Below are positions 7,857-14,523 of a DNA stretch of 14,523 bases, one piece after another (position 1 is the stretch's first letter; each line of letters begins with the position of its first letter). The notes under the pieces are model-generated. The model saw nothing but the letters and a program-made list of their open reading frames with translations. It was not told the origin of the DNA and searched no databases. This DNA comes from Puniceicoccales bacterium (GTDB lineage: Bacteria; Verrucomicrobiota; Verrucomicrobiia; Opitutales; JAIRLM01), in the NCBI GenBank assembly GCA_031282565.1, contig JAITDL010000001.1:1-14523 (forward strand). The letters are read 5' to 3'. The position numbers were made by a program, and so were the translations under genes.

Positions 7857-7863
7857 TCAGCCG
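7832..7863 (+). terminator. Hairpin across the M91 stop codon
   Basis: A nested inverted repeat: CGGCTG (7832-7837) pairs with CAGCCG (7858-7863), and inside it GCACA (7838-7842) pairs with TGTGC (7847-7851), with loop CCTA and a six-base bulge containing the TAG stop. There is no U-run after it, so it may be a weak terminator or an RNA stability hairpin. Confidence 0.35.
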
Positions 7864-7902
7864 CGAAGTAGAATGGCAACGAATTATCGCATTGAAATTG
7901 AA

Positions 7903-7937
7903 TTGACAATTGGCTGCAATGGTGCATGGTTTAGCAA
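7903..7937 (+). promoter_or_regulatory. Candidate promoter for the 603-aa membrane protein
   Basis: A perfect TTGACA at 7903-7908 lies exactly 29 nt before the ATG at 7938, the same distance as TTGACA before the 963-residue gene. The -10 at 16-17 nt spacing (CATGGT or ATGGTT) is poor, and no Shine-Dalgarno sequence is visible. Confidence 0.3.
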
Positions 7938-9749
7938 ATGCTAGCTGAGAGTAATGCGCAATGCACTAATCGGCCGTCCGGTCTTTTGGAGTTCGTGTTG
8001 AGTAGTTATATTTTGAAACGCGTTACTGTGTACGTCTCCATAGATCCCGATACACTAGCAACTAATACACTAACTGAAAAAAATATCACCAAAATCATTG
8101 GCGGCTGGGTAATCACTGGACAAAGCATCGTCGGAATAATTATTAAATTCATTCTTTGCGTCGTGTCAGCAGGACTTTTGCTGATCGTCTATTTCGCAAT
8201 GATATCTCGCTGCAAAAGAAAAGGCTACATAAATTACTACTGTGATTTTGTGCGGCTACGCCTGCCACAATTGTACCAAAACAAACCAATCGGCGCTGTC
8301 GATTTGATGCACGTGGGCAAACGTCCAAACGTAACTGCGGCGGCCGCATTTGCAGAAAACGCTCCACGGCAAAATACTACATCTGGGCAAAACTATGCGC
8401 CGCAGAGTCAGAGTGGCCCGGCGGCTACACCTGGAACTTCAACGCCAACACAGCCACAGCAGCCAGCTGGCGGGAGTCAATCGCCAACGCCAACGCCTCC
8501 GAAAAAAACACCGGAGCAACTGAAAGCTGAAGAGGATGAAAGACAACGCATTGCGCAGGAATTGCTGCAGTTTAATCTGCAGCAGAAGGCCGCAAGAAAA
8601 AAATTTCGCGACGACTTCGCCCGTGCCACAGTACAAATGCATAAACACTTGGAAGAATTTACTAGGAGAGCTCCCGACGAGACCTTATTACACAGCCTCA
8701 GATGCAAAGTTTTGGAAAAAAATTTTAGGGGTTGTATCGAAAAAATCAATCCAAAGTCAGTCGCGGTTAGAGACCGCGATTCGACGCTGAGATACATGGA
8801 AGAATTTTGCAGCACCAAAGATAAAGCGAAGCTGGAAAGCATTATTTTTGCGAAAGTCCATTCCGCTTCTCCGTCACTCAGTTCGCAGTTGATTGACCTT
8901 TATGCATTTAAGGAATGGCTTAAAATTAAACGGCGCTCCTTCATAGATGAATATGAACGACTTTGCGCGCAATTCGCCAACGGCGCCACCACAGAAGATG
9001 AAACCTTTCGTCGCATCACACCACTTGCAGCAATGCTTGACATGGCATCATCACTCCGCTCTGGAGAGGACACAAACCTTCTCGTGAATGAGCTTATCAA
9101 GGTATGCGCCGAGACAAAAGTATTTGCGGAAGCGGCAGAAAAATATTTCGCTGTTCAATTCGACGAAAGAGACACAGCCGAAGACAAATGGAGATCGCTC
9201 TACGTAGCCTTCACTGAACTTAAAGAAAAACTTGAAATACTATGCAGTTCAGAGCATGCAGCAAACGATACGGCCGTCGAAATACCTCGCATTCCAATTT
9301 GTTTTCCTATAACAAGCCTGGTTGCGTGCAAAAACCGCCCGGAAATCCACAGAATTTTCGGATTCCTCCATCTGATACATAAAAAGGTGGAAAGCGAGAT
9401 GAATGAACTGAAGAAGTCAGGCAAATTTGCGAAGCCGAAAAGATTGGCACAGTTGGACGCAAACGGACAAGCCGATTTCGTTTCAGCACTTGAATCAAAA
9501 AGTGGCAGTGAAAAGGCGAACGAAATTTCGCGTCTCATTGGAGCATATAACCTATTAAAAAATAAGTTTGGCCTTAAGGATTTATGCGGCAGGGACAGCG
9601 GGCTCATTATCTCGCTTGACAGCGTAAAGATTGCCACTGCATTGCAAGCTCTACTTTCATCCGAAGGCAAAGACGGAGACGCTTTGCAAACCATAGAATC
9701 AATAATGGAAAATGCAGAGCCGTCATCGTCATCTTCCGACTCTGACTAA
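7938..9749 (+). CDS. Membrane-anchored protein with proline-rich linker and helical C-terminal domain
   Basis: No family is recognised. The 603-residue protein has one strong hydrophobic segment (about 62-88) ending in the basic RCKRK, then a short region to about 130. A Pro/Thr/Gln/Ser-rich linker follows (about 140-190), then a highly charged helical stretch likely to form a coiled coil (about 190-245), and a long mostly alpha-helical region to about 585. The C-terminus is a Ser/Asp tail, EPSSSSSDSD. The positive-inside rule suggests the large C-terminal part stays on the cytosolic side of the membrane it inserts in. If the protein is translocated to a host membrane, that would be the host cytosol. 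The architecture (N-terminal hydrophobic segment, proline-rich linker, helical tail) parallels the 838-residue protein at the right end. Its stop overlaps the stop of the Inc-like gene. Confidence 0.85.
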   Translation: MLAESNAQCTNRPSGLLEFVLSSYILKRVTVYVSIDPDTLATNTLTEKNITKIIGGWVITGQSIVGIIIKFILCVVSAGLLLIVYFAMISRCKRKGYINYYCDFVRLRLPQLYQNKPIGAVDLMHVGKRPNVTAAAAFAENAPRQNTTSGQNYAPQSQSGPAATPGTSTPTQPQQPAGGSQSPTPTPPKKTPEQLKAEEDERQRIAQELLQFNLQQKAARKKFRDDFARATVQMHKHLEEFTRRAPDETLLHSLRCKVLEKNFRGCIEKINPKSVAVRDRDSTLRYMEEFCSTKDKAKLESIIFAKVHSASPSLSSQLIDLYAFKEWLKIKRRSFIDEYERLCAQFANGATTEDETFRRITPLAAMLDMASSLRSGEDTNLLVNELIKVCAETKVFAEAAEKYFAVQFDERDTAEDKWRSLYVAFTELKEKLEILCSSEHAANDTAVEIPRIPICFPITSLVACKNRPEIHRIFGFLHLIHKKVESEMNELKKSGKFAKPKRLAQLDANGQADFVSALESKSGSEKANEISRLIGAYNLLKNKFGLKDLCGRDSGLIISLDSVKIATALQALLSSEGKDGDALQTIESIMENAEPSSSSSDSD

Positions 9750-10450
9750 GCGGTCGGAATTTCAGGACACGCTGCCACATCCACGTTGAGCAGTCGAAGA
9801 ATTTCGTCAACTATTCCTCGCTGTTGCTGTGCCGCATGACCGCGGTATCTTAGCAATCCAAAAATAAACTCCTGGCCATTGCCATCTGCATTGAACGGCG
9901 GTGGCTGCGGCAATGGCGGCTCTTCCTCGCGGAGCAGTGGAGCAAATTCGTCGAAGAGTTCCACTTCATCTATCACACTATGGCGCAATTTATGCAGAAG
10001 TCCTTCCACTGCAGCGAGATTTTCACCAGCCAACACGGCGACAGTAGCATCACCTCGAACGTTCTTCATCGCAAAATATATGCATAGCCGTTCATATTTC
10101 GCAGCGGCTAGCTTTTTGCGAATTGACGCAAGGTCCTCGAGATGCTCGTCGCAACATAGTGCAAGAATTCCGAAACCTATGGCTACCACGCAGCACATAA
10201 TCGCGAATACCGCAAAAATTTCCACCGCGGCAGCAGAACCGGCAAGCGCCAGAAGCAATGCGGCAAAAACAACAGCGTACGCAGAAGCTTCAATAGATAA
10301 GACAAGGTAGTCGTCAACCGTATCGGCTTTTTCCGTCAAAACCTTATTGGCCGCAGTTAACATGCTCACGTCTTTGTCAATTGCAGCACCTTGCTGAGCC
10401 AAAGGTTGCCCGCCAACCTTGGCAGCTCCACTACCTAAATCAACACTCAC
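9746..10450 (-). CDS. Inc-like protein with bilobed hydrophobic hairpin
   Basis: The 234-residue protein has two adjacent hydrophobic helices (about 55-74 and 77-99) joined by a very short turn near GSAAAVE. This is the bilobed hydrophobic domain that defines chlamydial inclusion-membrane (Inc) proteins. About 50 polar residues precede it, and about 135 follow with a predicted helix (101-125) and a glutamate/proline stretch, EEEPPLPQPPPFN (175-187), resembling SH3-type PxxP ligands. There is no cleavable signal peptide. The start is GTG at 10450; a promoter-like pair ends just upstream. No sequence family is recognised, so the Inc comparison is one of topology only; an ordinary two-helix inner-membrane protein is the main alternative. 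Confidence 0.8.
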   Translation of the reverse strand: MSVDLGSGAAKVGGQPLAQQGAAIDKDVSMLTAANKVLTEKADTVDDYLVLSIEASAYAVVFAALLLALAGSAAAVEIFAVFAIMCCVVAIGFGILALCCDEHLEDLASIRKKLAAAKYERLCIYFAMKNVRGDATVAVLAGENLAAVEGLLHKLRHSVIDEVELFDEFAPLLREEEPPLPQPPPFNADGNGQEFIFGLLRYRGHAAQQQRGIVDEILRLLNVDVAACPEIPTA

Positions 10451-10455
10451 AGCTC

Positions 10456-10484
10456 ATTATGGTTCGGGCCGCGAAGTTTTGCAA
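10456..10484 (-). promoter_or_regulatory. Candidate promoter for the Inc-like gene
   Basis: On the minus strand TTGCAA (10484-10479) is followed after 17 nt by CATAAT (10461-10456), a 5/6 match to TATAAT. Expected initiation falls at or next to the GTG start at 10450, implying a leaderless or nearly leaderless message. The 88-nt gap 10451-10538 otherwise holds only a CCCATGGG palindrome (10527-10534). Confidence 0.4.
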
Positions 10485-10538
10485 GAAAAATTGTAGCATT
10501 CCGATGGCAATTCAACGACGGCGGGCCCATGGGGCAAG

Positions 10539-11084
10539 CTAGCGGAAGCGGCCGTAGCGCCTATTTTGCCGTGTGCGGGCGATAAAAATGTCCAGCGCGC
10601 GCCGGAAGCGGTCCATATCCTTCCGCAGCATGTCGATGGCGGCGATCCGTATGTTTCTGTAGTAGGCTGGCAGCGCGCAAAATTTTTCCCAAACTTCTCC
10701 GTCCATACACAATTCGTCCAAAATATCCTGCGGGCAAACGTAGGCGTTCGGATCCAAATCTGGAAGTACGGCCATGCCAGCCGGCGCCATCTTGCCATTT
10801 GCTACCAATATCCTGGCGTGCTGCTTGTTAACTTCACTCCAGGAGCTGTTCTTCGCGCGCGGACTAAAGCGCTGGGACAGCGTCTGCCCATCGTAGCGCT
10901 TCACCATGCCGTCGATCCAGCCGAAGCAGAGGGCCTCCTCCAGTGCCTGCAAGTAGCTTATGCTCTTTCGATTAGAAGCCTTGCTGTGAAATAGCAGCCA
11001 GATGTCACGCCGCGCCGATCCATTCTTTTCGAGCCATCGGCGCCACTCCTCCTGGCTCTGCGGGCAAAGATATTCTCTTTCCAT
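10539..11084 (-). CDS. YdeI/OmpD-associated family protein
   Basis: The 181-residue protein matches the YdeI/OmpD-associated family over most of its length: a start of the type EEWRRWLEKN, then IWLLFHSKAS, then the hallmark YLQALEEALCFGWIDG (44-59) and FSPRAKNSSWSEVNKQHA. A C-terminal helical block with AYYRNIRIAAIDMLRK follows. In Enterobacteriaceae members are linked to resistance to cationic peptides and bacteriocins, but the biochemical activity is not settled. There is no signal peptide or membrane segment. It lies 21 nt after the prepilin-peptidase-like gene on the same strand, so it is probably cotranscribed. ATG 11084 is the only start that keeps the full family N-terminus; no Shine-Dalgarno sequence is clear. 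Confidence 0.88.
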   Translation of the reverse strand: MEREYLCPQSQEEWRRWLEKNGSARRDIWLLFHSKASNRKSISYLQALEEALCFGWIDGMVKRYDGQTLSQRFSPRAKNSSWSEVNKQHARILVANGKMAPAGMAVLPDLDPNAYVCPQDILDELCMDGEVWEKFCALPAYYRNIRIAAIDMLRKDMDRFRRALDIFIARTRQNRRYGRFR

Positions 11085-11105
11085 GAACCACTTACCATTG
11101 AATAC

Positions 11106-11825
11106 CTAGGCGACCCTAAAACCCAGGAAGTAGTGAAAAATCGTCCCGGCAAGTATGAACGGCACGAATGGAAATGGCCGCCCGGGAACCATGCGACCGC
11201 GCCGCTGGGAAAAGAAAATTTGGAAGAAATAGGTGATGAGCGCAAAAATTGCGGCGAAGAAAAAAACGTAAATAACTCCGCCGTAACCTAGAAACAGCCC
11301 GACTACGCCGGCCAACTGCACGTCGCCGAAGCCGAGGCCCTCTCTCCTGCTGATTGCTTCGAATATGATTGCCAGCCAAAATAGTGAGGCCGTGGCGAGT
11401 AGTCCGTTTTCAACGGACGCAAAAACCGCTCCCATGGCAACGGAATCCAGCGGTAGGATAGGCAACCCGACGCGGAGCGCGGCGAAAATTGGACCGGCAA
11501 ACAGGCCAATGAAAATCAACCCCGGAGGAATTGCCCCACCGGCGATGTCTGCCCGCGCCGCCGCAAAAAGTATGGACAGAAGCGTCAGTGAGGCAACGGC
11601 TGCAAATCCCCCTGCGAAGCAAAACACTAGGGCAAATATGGACGGCTGAATTACCGTGCGCAGGCCCCGCCACCATGGTCCGACGGCGCTGCCGTGGAAA
11701 TGCCCCCTGAAAATGCCGGCCGCCGACGCACCGCGCATGGGACTTAAAATGGCATTCCGCAGGGAACACCATTCGATGAAATCGAGGAAAAATCCCCAGA
11801 GAACAACGACACAGAACGCCAACAT
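11106..11825 (-). CDS. A24-type prepilin peptidase-like membrane protein
   Basis: A24 peptidases are membrane aspartic proteases that cut leader peptides from type IV pilins and type II secretion pseudopilins. The 239-residue protein has about six to seven hydrophobic segments and both catalytic aspartates: Asp93 in AARADIAGGAIP (the usual D-x5-IP context) and Asp168 in GFGDVQLAG. The end RPFPFVPFILAG matches the family's conserved terminal motif. The N-terminal part retains a GFFLDFIEW equivalent of the GSFLNV start but lacks the CxxC pairs of the methyltransferase domain found in PilD. ATG 11825 is preferred over an in-frame TTG at 11843. It starts 43 nt after the 838-residue gene. No pilin or secretion gene is in the window, so the substrate is unknown. 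Confidence 0.85.
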   Translation of the reverse strand: MLAFCVVVLWGFFLDFIEWCSLRNAILSPMRGASAAGIFRGHFHGSAVGPWWRGLRTVIQPSIFALVFCFAGGFAAVASLTLLSILFAAARADIAGGAIPPGLIFIGLFAGPIFAALRVGLPILPLDSVAMGAVFASVENGLLATASLFWLAIIFEAISRREGLGFGDVQLAGVVGLFLGYGGVIYVFFFAAIFALITYFFQIFFSQRRGRMVPGRPFPFVPFILAGTIFHYFLGFRVA

Positions 11826-11868
11826 GTGCCGCAGCCTGTGCAATTTCCCGCAAAATACAACCTAAAAT

Positions 11869-14385
11869 TTACCAATCTGAACCAGGCTTGAGTAGTAGTA
11901 TCGACTTCTGCGAACTCGAGTTTTGAAAGATACTCGTGACAACCGTATTCCATTGGCCCGCACATTTGCTAGCAAATGTGGCGAGTGAAAGTTCTCCGTA
12001 GACTGCTAATTCATTGTGGCATTCCGCCAAAGAACTATATATCTTTGATAATTTTTCAAACACCGCCTTATCGATGACATTCGGTTGCTCATTGCGCAAT
12101 GCCGTTCCAATAAAATATAGTACATCAAACAGCTCACGAAAAACTTCTCTGCGATCCATCGTAGTCAATCGCTTACACTCGACACGGTATAGCCGTGAAA
12201 TCAAAGATTCAACGGATTGATACATCCATGTAATTCCATTGGGAATTTTTCCGTCTACCTTTATACAGTTGCGGCTACAATTGCGGCCTGGTGTTGATTT
12301 CGCAGCACGCAGTTTCACCGTTGAGCTACTGGAGAATTCTATTAGAAGCGAGCCGTCTGGCGGCTGCGCATAGCTGTGTTTTACGAAAAACTCGCCCACA
12401 AACTTCTCCATAATAGTTGGCTGAGCAAGGTCAAATGATGGCGGCGGCGTGACGGGATCTTTCCGCGCAGCTGTACTTTGTTTTAGCGGCGACGTGACGG
12501 AACCTTGGCCTCGTGGCGCATTACCGCCGTTAAACGGGTCCCAGAGATCTCCTGACGATGCGCTGGAACCTAGCGGACTCTGTGCTGCCAGCGGCGGCGT
12601 ATTACCGATGCCAAACGGATCCCAGGAATCTCCTGACGATGCAACTGAACCTCGCTGCGCAGCTGGACTCTGTGCTGCCGTAGGAGGCGTAAACGTACCC
12701 CTTGCAGATTGTTGTCCTATTCCTCGTGCTGCCGGCAGAGGCGTAACCGTACCACTTGCAGATTGTTGTCCTCTTATCGGCGTGACGGAGCCTGGCGGCG
12801 GCGTGAATGGCGATGCGCCGGAACCTTGCTGCGCAGCAGCTGTACTCTGTGCCGGCGACAAACCTAGGAACGCACTAAGACCATCATAAGAATTTTTTCC
12901 TTGTGGCGACTGTTCCGACTTCGGCACCGCCGCCGGAGCAACAGGCGCAGGCTCGGCTGGATCTTGCGGCGCAGAAGTCGTGAGCTTGATATATTCAGCA
13001 GGATTTTGCCCCGGGTGACGTGAACTGTCGACCGTACCTGATGTTCCTTGAGAAACTTCTACTGACTTTAGGTTTTTAGCATCAGGAAGAACTCTTTCCA
13101 GAGGGGTGCCAGCTGTGGTTCCCCGTGGCGCATTCTTTTCCGGAGTAACAGGCGGCTGTGGTCCTGGTTCCGATGGAATGCTATCTGGATCTGGTGTCGC
13201 ATGTTTCGGCGCAGCAACCTCCGCTGGCGCAGGCGCTTTGGGTGCTTCATCGGTCACAACCGCTGTCACATCATCTGGTGCAGGGTCCGGCGCAGCAACT
13301 TCCACTGGTGCAGGAAGTTCATCAGCTTCACACGGTTGAGCTTCATCAGCCGTCGGTAGTTTTTCTGTTTGGATATAGTTATAGTTTGCCAATGTCAAAG
13401 CGGTAATAGGTGTGGGAAGTTTCAAACTAACGTCGCATTGATCTGCAACGTGCTTTTCCAACGCAGTCTGCTGACCGTACTCGGGTAGTTTTTCATTTGG
13501 TCTAAGGCTTGCCAACGGCGAAACGTTCATAGCTGGGAGAATGTCTAGGGCGCCAATGTTTCGGCCCGCAAGGAATCCATCCAATATGGCAGCGTCTATT
13601 TCAACTTCATCGACAGCTGGCACAGAAACAACTTTTCCCGGCTCAGCATCTGACACTGGCTCTTGGCTTGGCGGCGGTGTTTCCGGTTGCGGTGGAGTAT
13701 CAACGGCGTTTAGCGCTGATCCAGGCAAAGCAGAAGACATGCCTGGCGCAATGTTAACTATCGTCGATATTCCTACTACTTTAGCTGGATCGAAGTTAAA
13801 TGGAACGGCGTCAAGCAAAGATTGCGGCGCATCTGCATTAGAAGCAGGTTTAGACTCACCAACTTTATCAGGAATTAGCAACACACCCGTAGCAGCAGTA
13901 AGATTGGACTCCACAGCATCTCCAGGTTTCACAGCCGTATCACCGTGTTCATCGGCAACATCGTGTCCATCGACAACATCGCGTTTACCGGCAACATCAA
14001 GGTTTGTTGCAGACGTCGCACCTGCATCTGGTGGGCCATCTTTTTCGTCTTTATCGACTTCTACTTCGGTAACTTTGACTTCGACTTCGCCGGCTTCATT
14101 GCTAGCATCTTCTTCTTTTTTATCGGAGCCATGCCCGTCAACTGCATTCAGCCCAAGCAGCATGCATATTGCGGAATTTGCAAACGACCCCCAATAGTCT
14201 TTTGCGACGAATCCACCGCATACGTACCCCAATGCCGCGAAAATCAAAATCAGATAGCCAAACAGGAAAAATAGACAGGTGGCGACACTGCGCAGCACAA
14301 TGAATGACGTAACATCTTTCTGGCCAGATGTTTTGTTTTGCACTGACTGGCACGCAGGACCTGGGGCATCCACAGAAAGACTCAT
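11869..14385 (-). CDS. Large proline-rich membrane-anchored protein with WDPF repeats, candidate effector
   Basis: The 838-residue protein is not recognised as a family member. Residues 27-80 are hydrophobic in two lobes (about 28-60 and 67-82), a hairpin-like anchor. An acidic/charged stretch follows (about 83-160). A long Pro/Ala/Ser/Thr-rich, probably disordered region (about 225-650) contains an 18-residue repeat (GQQSA-GT-TP) and a 27-residue repeat carrying SGD-WDPF at 588-591 and 615-618. A C-terminal globular, mainly helical domain (about 655-838) contains RNCSRNC and a clear stop at DW. Ala/Pro-rich PAPVEVAAP and PAPAEVAAP (358-392) repeat as well. ATG 14385 is preceded by GGACAAATA, and TTGACT lies 31 nt upstream. 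Leading the minus-strand group, it may be cotranscribed with the prepilin-peptidase and YdeI genes. A surface or host-membrane role is inferred from architecture. Confidence 0.85.
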   Translation of the reverse strand: MSLSVDAPGPACQSVQNKTSGQKDVTSFIVLRSVATCLFFLFGYLILIFAALGYVCGGFVAKDYWGSFANSAICMLLGLNAVDGHGSDKKEEDASNEAGEVEVKVTEVEVDKDEKDGPPDAGATSATNLDVAGKRDVVDGHDVADEHGDTAVKPGDAVESNLTAATGVLLIPDKVGESKPASNADAPQSLLDAVPFNFDPAKVVGISTIVNIAPGMSSALPGSALNAVDTPPQPETPPPSQEPVSDAEPGKVVSVPAVDEVEIDAAILDGFLAGRNIGALDILPAMNVSPLASLRPNEKLPEYGQQTALEKHVADQCDVSLKLPTPITALTLANYNYIQTEKLPTADEAQPCEADELPAPVEVAAPDPAPDDVTAVVTDEAPKAPAPAEVAAPKHATPDPDSIPSEPGPQPPVTPEKNAPRGTTAGTPLERVLPDAKNLKSVEVSQGTSGTVDSSRHPGQNPAEYIKLTTSAPQDPAEPAPVAPAAVPKSEQSPQGKNSYDGLSAFLGLSPAQSTAAAQQGSGASPFTPPPGSVTPIRGQQSASGTVTPLPAARGIGQQSARGTFTPPTAAQSPAAQRGSVASSGDSWDPFGIGNTPPLAAQSPLGSSASSGDLWDPFNGGNAPRGQGSVTSPLKQSTAARKDPVTPPPSFDLAQPTIMEKFVGEFFVKHSYAQPPDGSLLIEFSSSSTVKLRAAKSTPGRNCSRNCIKVDGKIPNGITWMYQSVESLISRLYRVECKRLTTMDRREVFRELFDVLYFIGTALRNEQPNVIDKAVFEKLSKIYSSLAECHNELAVYGELSLATFASKCAGQWNTVVTSIFQNSSSQKSILLLKPGSDW
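12521..12642 (-). repeat. Two 81-nt-spaced repeats encoding WDPF units
   Basis: A 41-nt segment at 12521-12561 recurs at 12602-12642 with few differences, an 81-nt (27-residue) period. Each encodes the block from SSGD-x-WDPF to the following GN(T/A)P. Conservation at the DNA level points to a recent duplication kept in frame. Confidence 0.75.
12685..12772 (-). repeat. Two 54-nt-spaced repeats in the proline-rich region
   Basis: A core of about 34 nt at 12685-12718 recurs at 12739-12772 with few mismatches, a 54-nt (18-residue) period. It encodes GQQSA(S/R)GT(V/F)TP. It neighbours the WDPF repeats in the same gene. Confidence 0.75.
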
Positions 14386-14523
14386 TATTTGTCCATGTCA
14401 GTGAATTCGGAGTTATAGTCAACGCAAAATATGACGCCGCTGCTGGCCTCAACTCGACATGCATACAGCTAAAATGTTGGCGCCGAAGCACATATGCCAT
14501 CCAAACAAAATCTAACAACTGCT
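14386..14523 (-). promoter_or_regulatory. Upstream region of the 838-aa gene
   Basis: No convincing coding frame is seen in these 138 nt up to the window edge. On the minus strand TTGACT (14422-14417) lies 31 nt before the ATG at 14385, and it runs directly into TATAAC (14416-14411), which could itself serve as a -10 with a leader of about 20 nt. Neither has a strong partner element. Confidence 0.25.

Noticed and set aside
9200..9694. 164-codon minus-strand frame within the 603-residue gene
   Set aside because: Antisense shadow; the plus-strand frame is longer and has a coherent membrane segment, linker and helical region.
10566..10994. 142-codon plus-strand frame opposite the YdeI-family gene
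   Set aside because: The minus strand encodes a clear YdeI/OmpD-associated protein over the same bases.
12521..12772. Regularly spaced repeats considered as a CRISPR-like array
   Set aside because: The repeats are multiples of three, lie inside a coding frame, have only two copies each and conserve protein sequence.
13541..14197. 218-codon plus-strand frame, rich in Ser, Thr, Ala and Gly
   Set aside because: It is the antisense shadow of the charged and proline-rich part of the 838-residue protein; its low complexity follows from the opposite strand.

Overview
The window is bacterial, compactly coded and roughly half GC. It suggests a host-associated Gram-negative organism. No rRNA, tRNA, CRISPR array, phage gene or transposase is visible. 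Two recognisable housekeeping-type genes (RNase III and a Nudix hydrolase) sit among large, poorly recognisable proteins. Several of those look built for secretion or for work on a host cell: an M91 (NleD-like) zinc peptidase, a large protein with OTU-like cysteine protease motifs, a small protein with a bilobed hydrophobic hairpin like chlamydial Inc proteins, and two proteins that combine an N-terminal membrane segment, a proline-rich linker and a helical C-terminus. This would fit an intracellular or insect/protist-associated lineage, perhaps in the PVC group, but I cannot assign a taxon.

Layout. 1-2498 (-): 3'-truncated, signal-peptide-bearing surface-type protein with about eight SFNN repeats. 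2667-3200 and 3217-3915 (+): Nudix hydrolase and RNase III, a two-gene operon. 3912-6803 (-): 963-residue OTU-like protease candidate, tail to tail with RNase III. 7050-7856 (+): M91 peptidase, divergent from it. 7938-9749 (+): 603-residue membrane-anchored helical protein. 9746-10450 (-): Inc-like hairpin protein, tail to tail with it. 10539-11084 (-): YdeI/OmpD-associated family protein. 11106-11825 (-): A24 prepilin-peptidase-like membrane protein. 11869-14385 (-): 838-residue proline-rich protein with WDPF repeats. The last three minus-strand genes are closely spaced (43 and 21 nt gaps) and may be cotranscribed.

Two features recur across genes. Both tail-to-tail pairs overlap by exactly one CTAR tetranucleotide that carries both stop codons. 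Most genes lack a clear Shine-Dalgarno sequence, and a TTGAC or TTGCA hexamer lies 28-33 nt before the chosen start of six genes. This fits very short or absent 5' leaders. The effector reading rests on motifs and architecture; no secretion-system gene is in the window.
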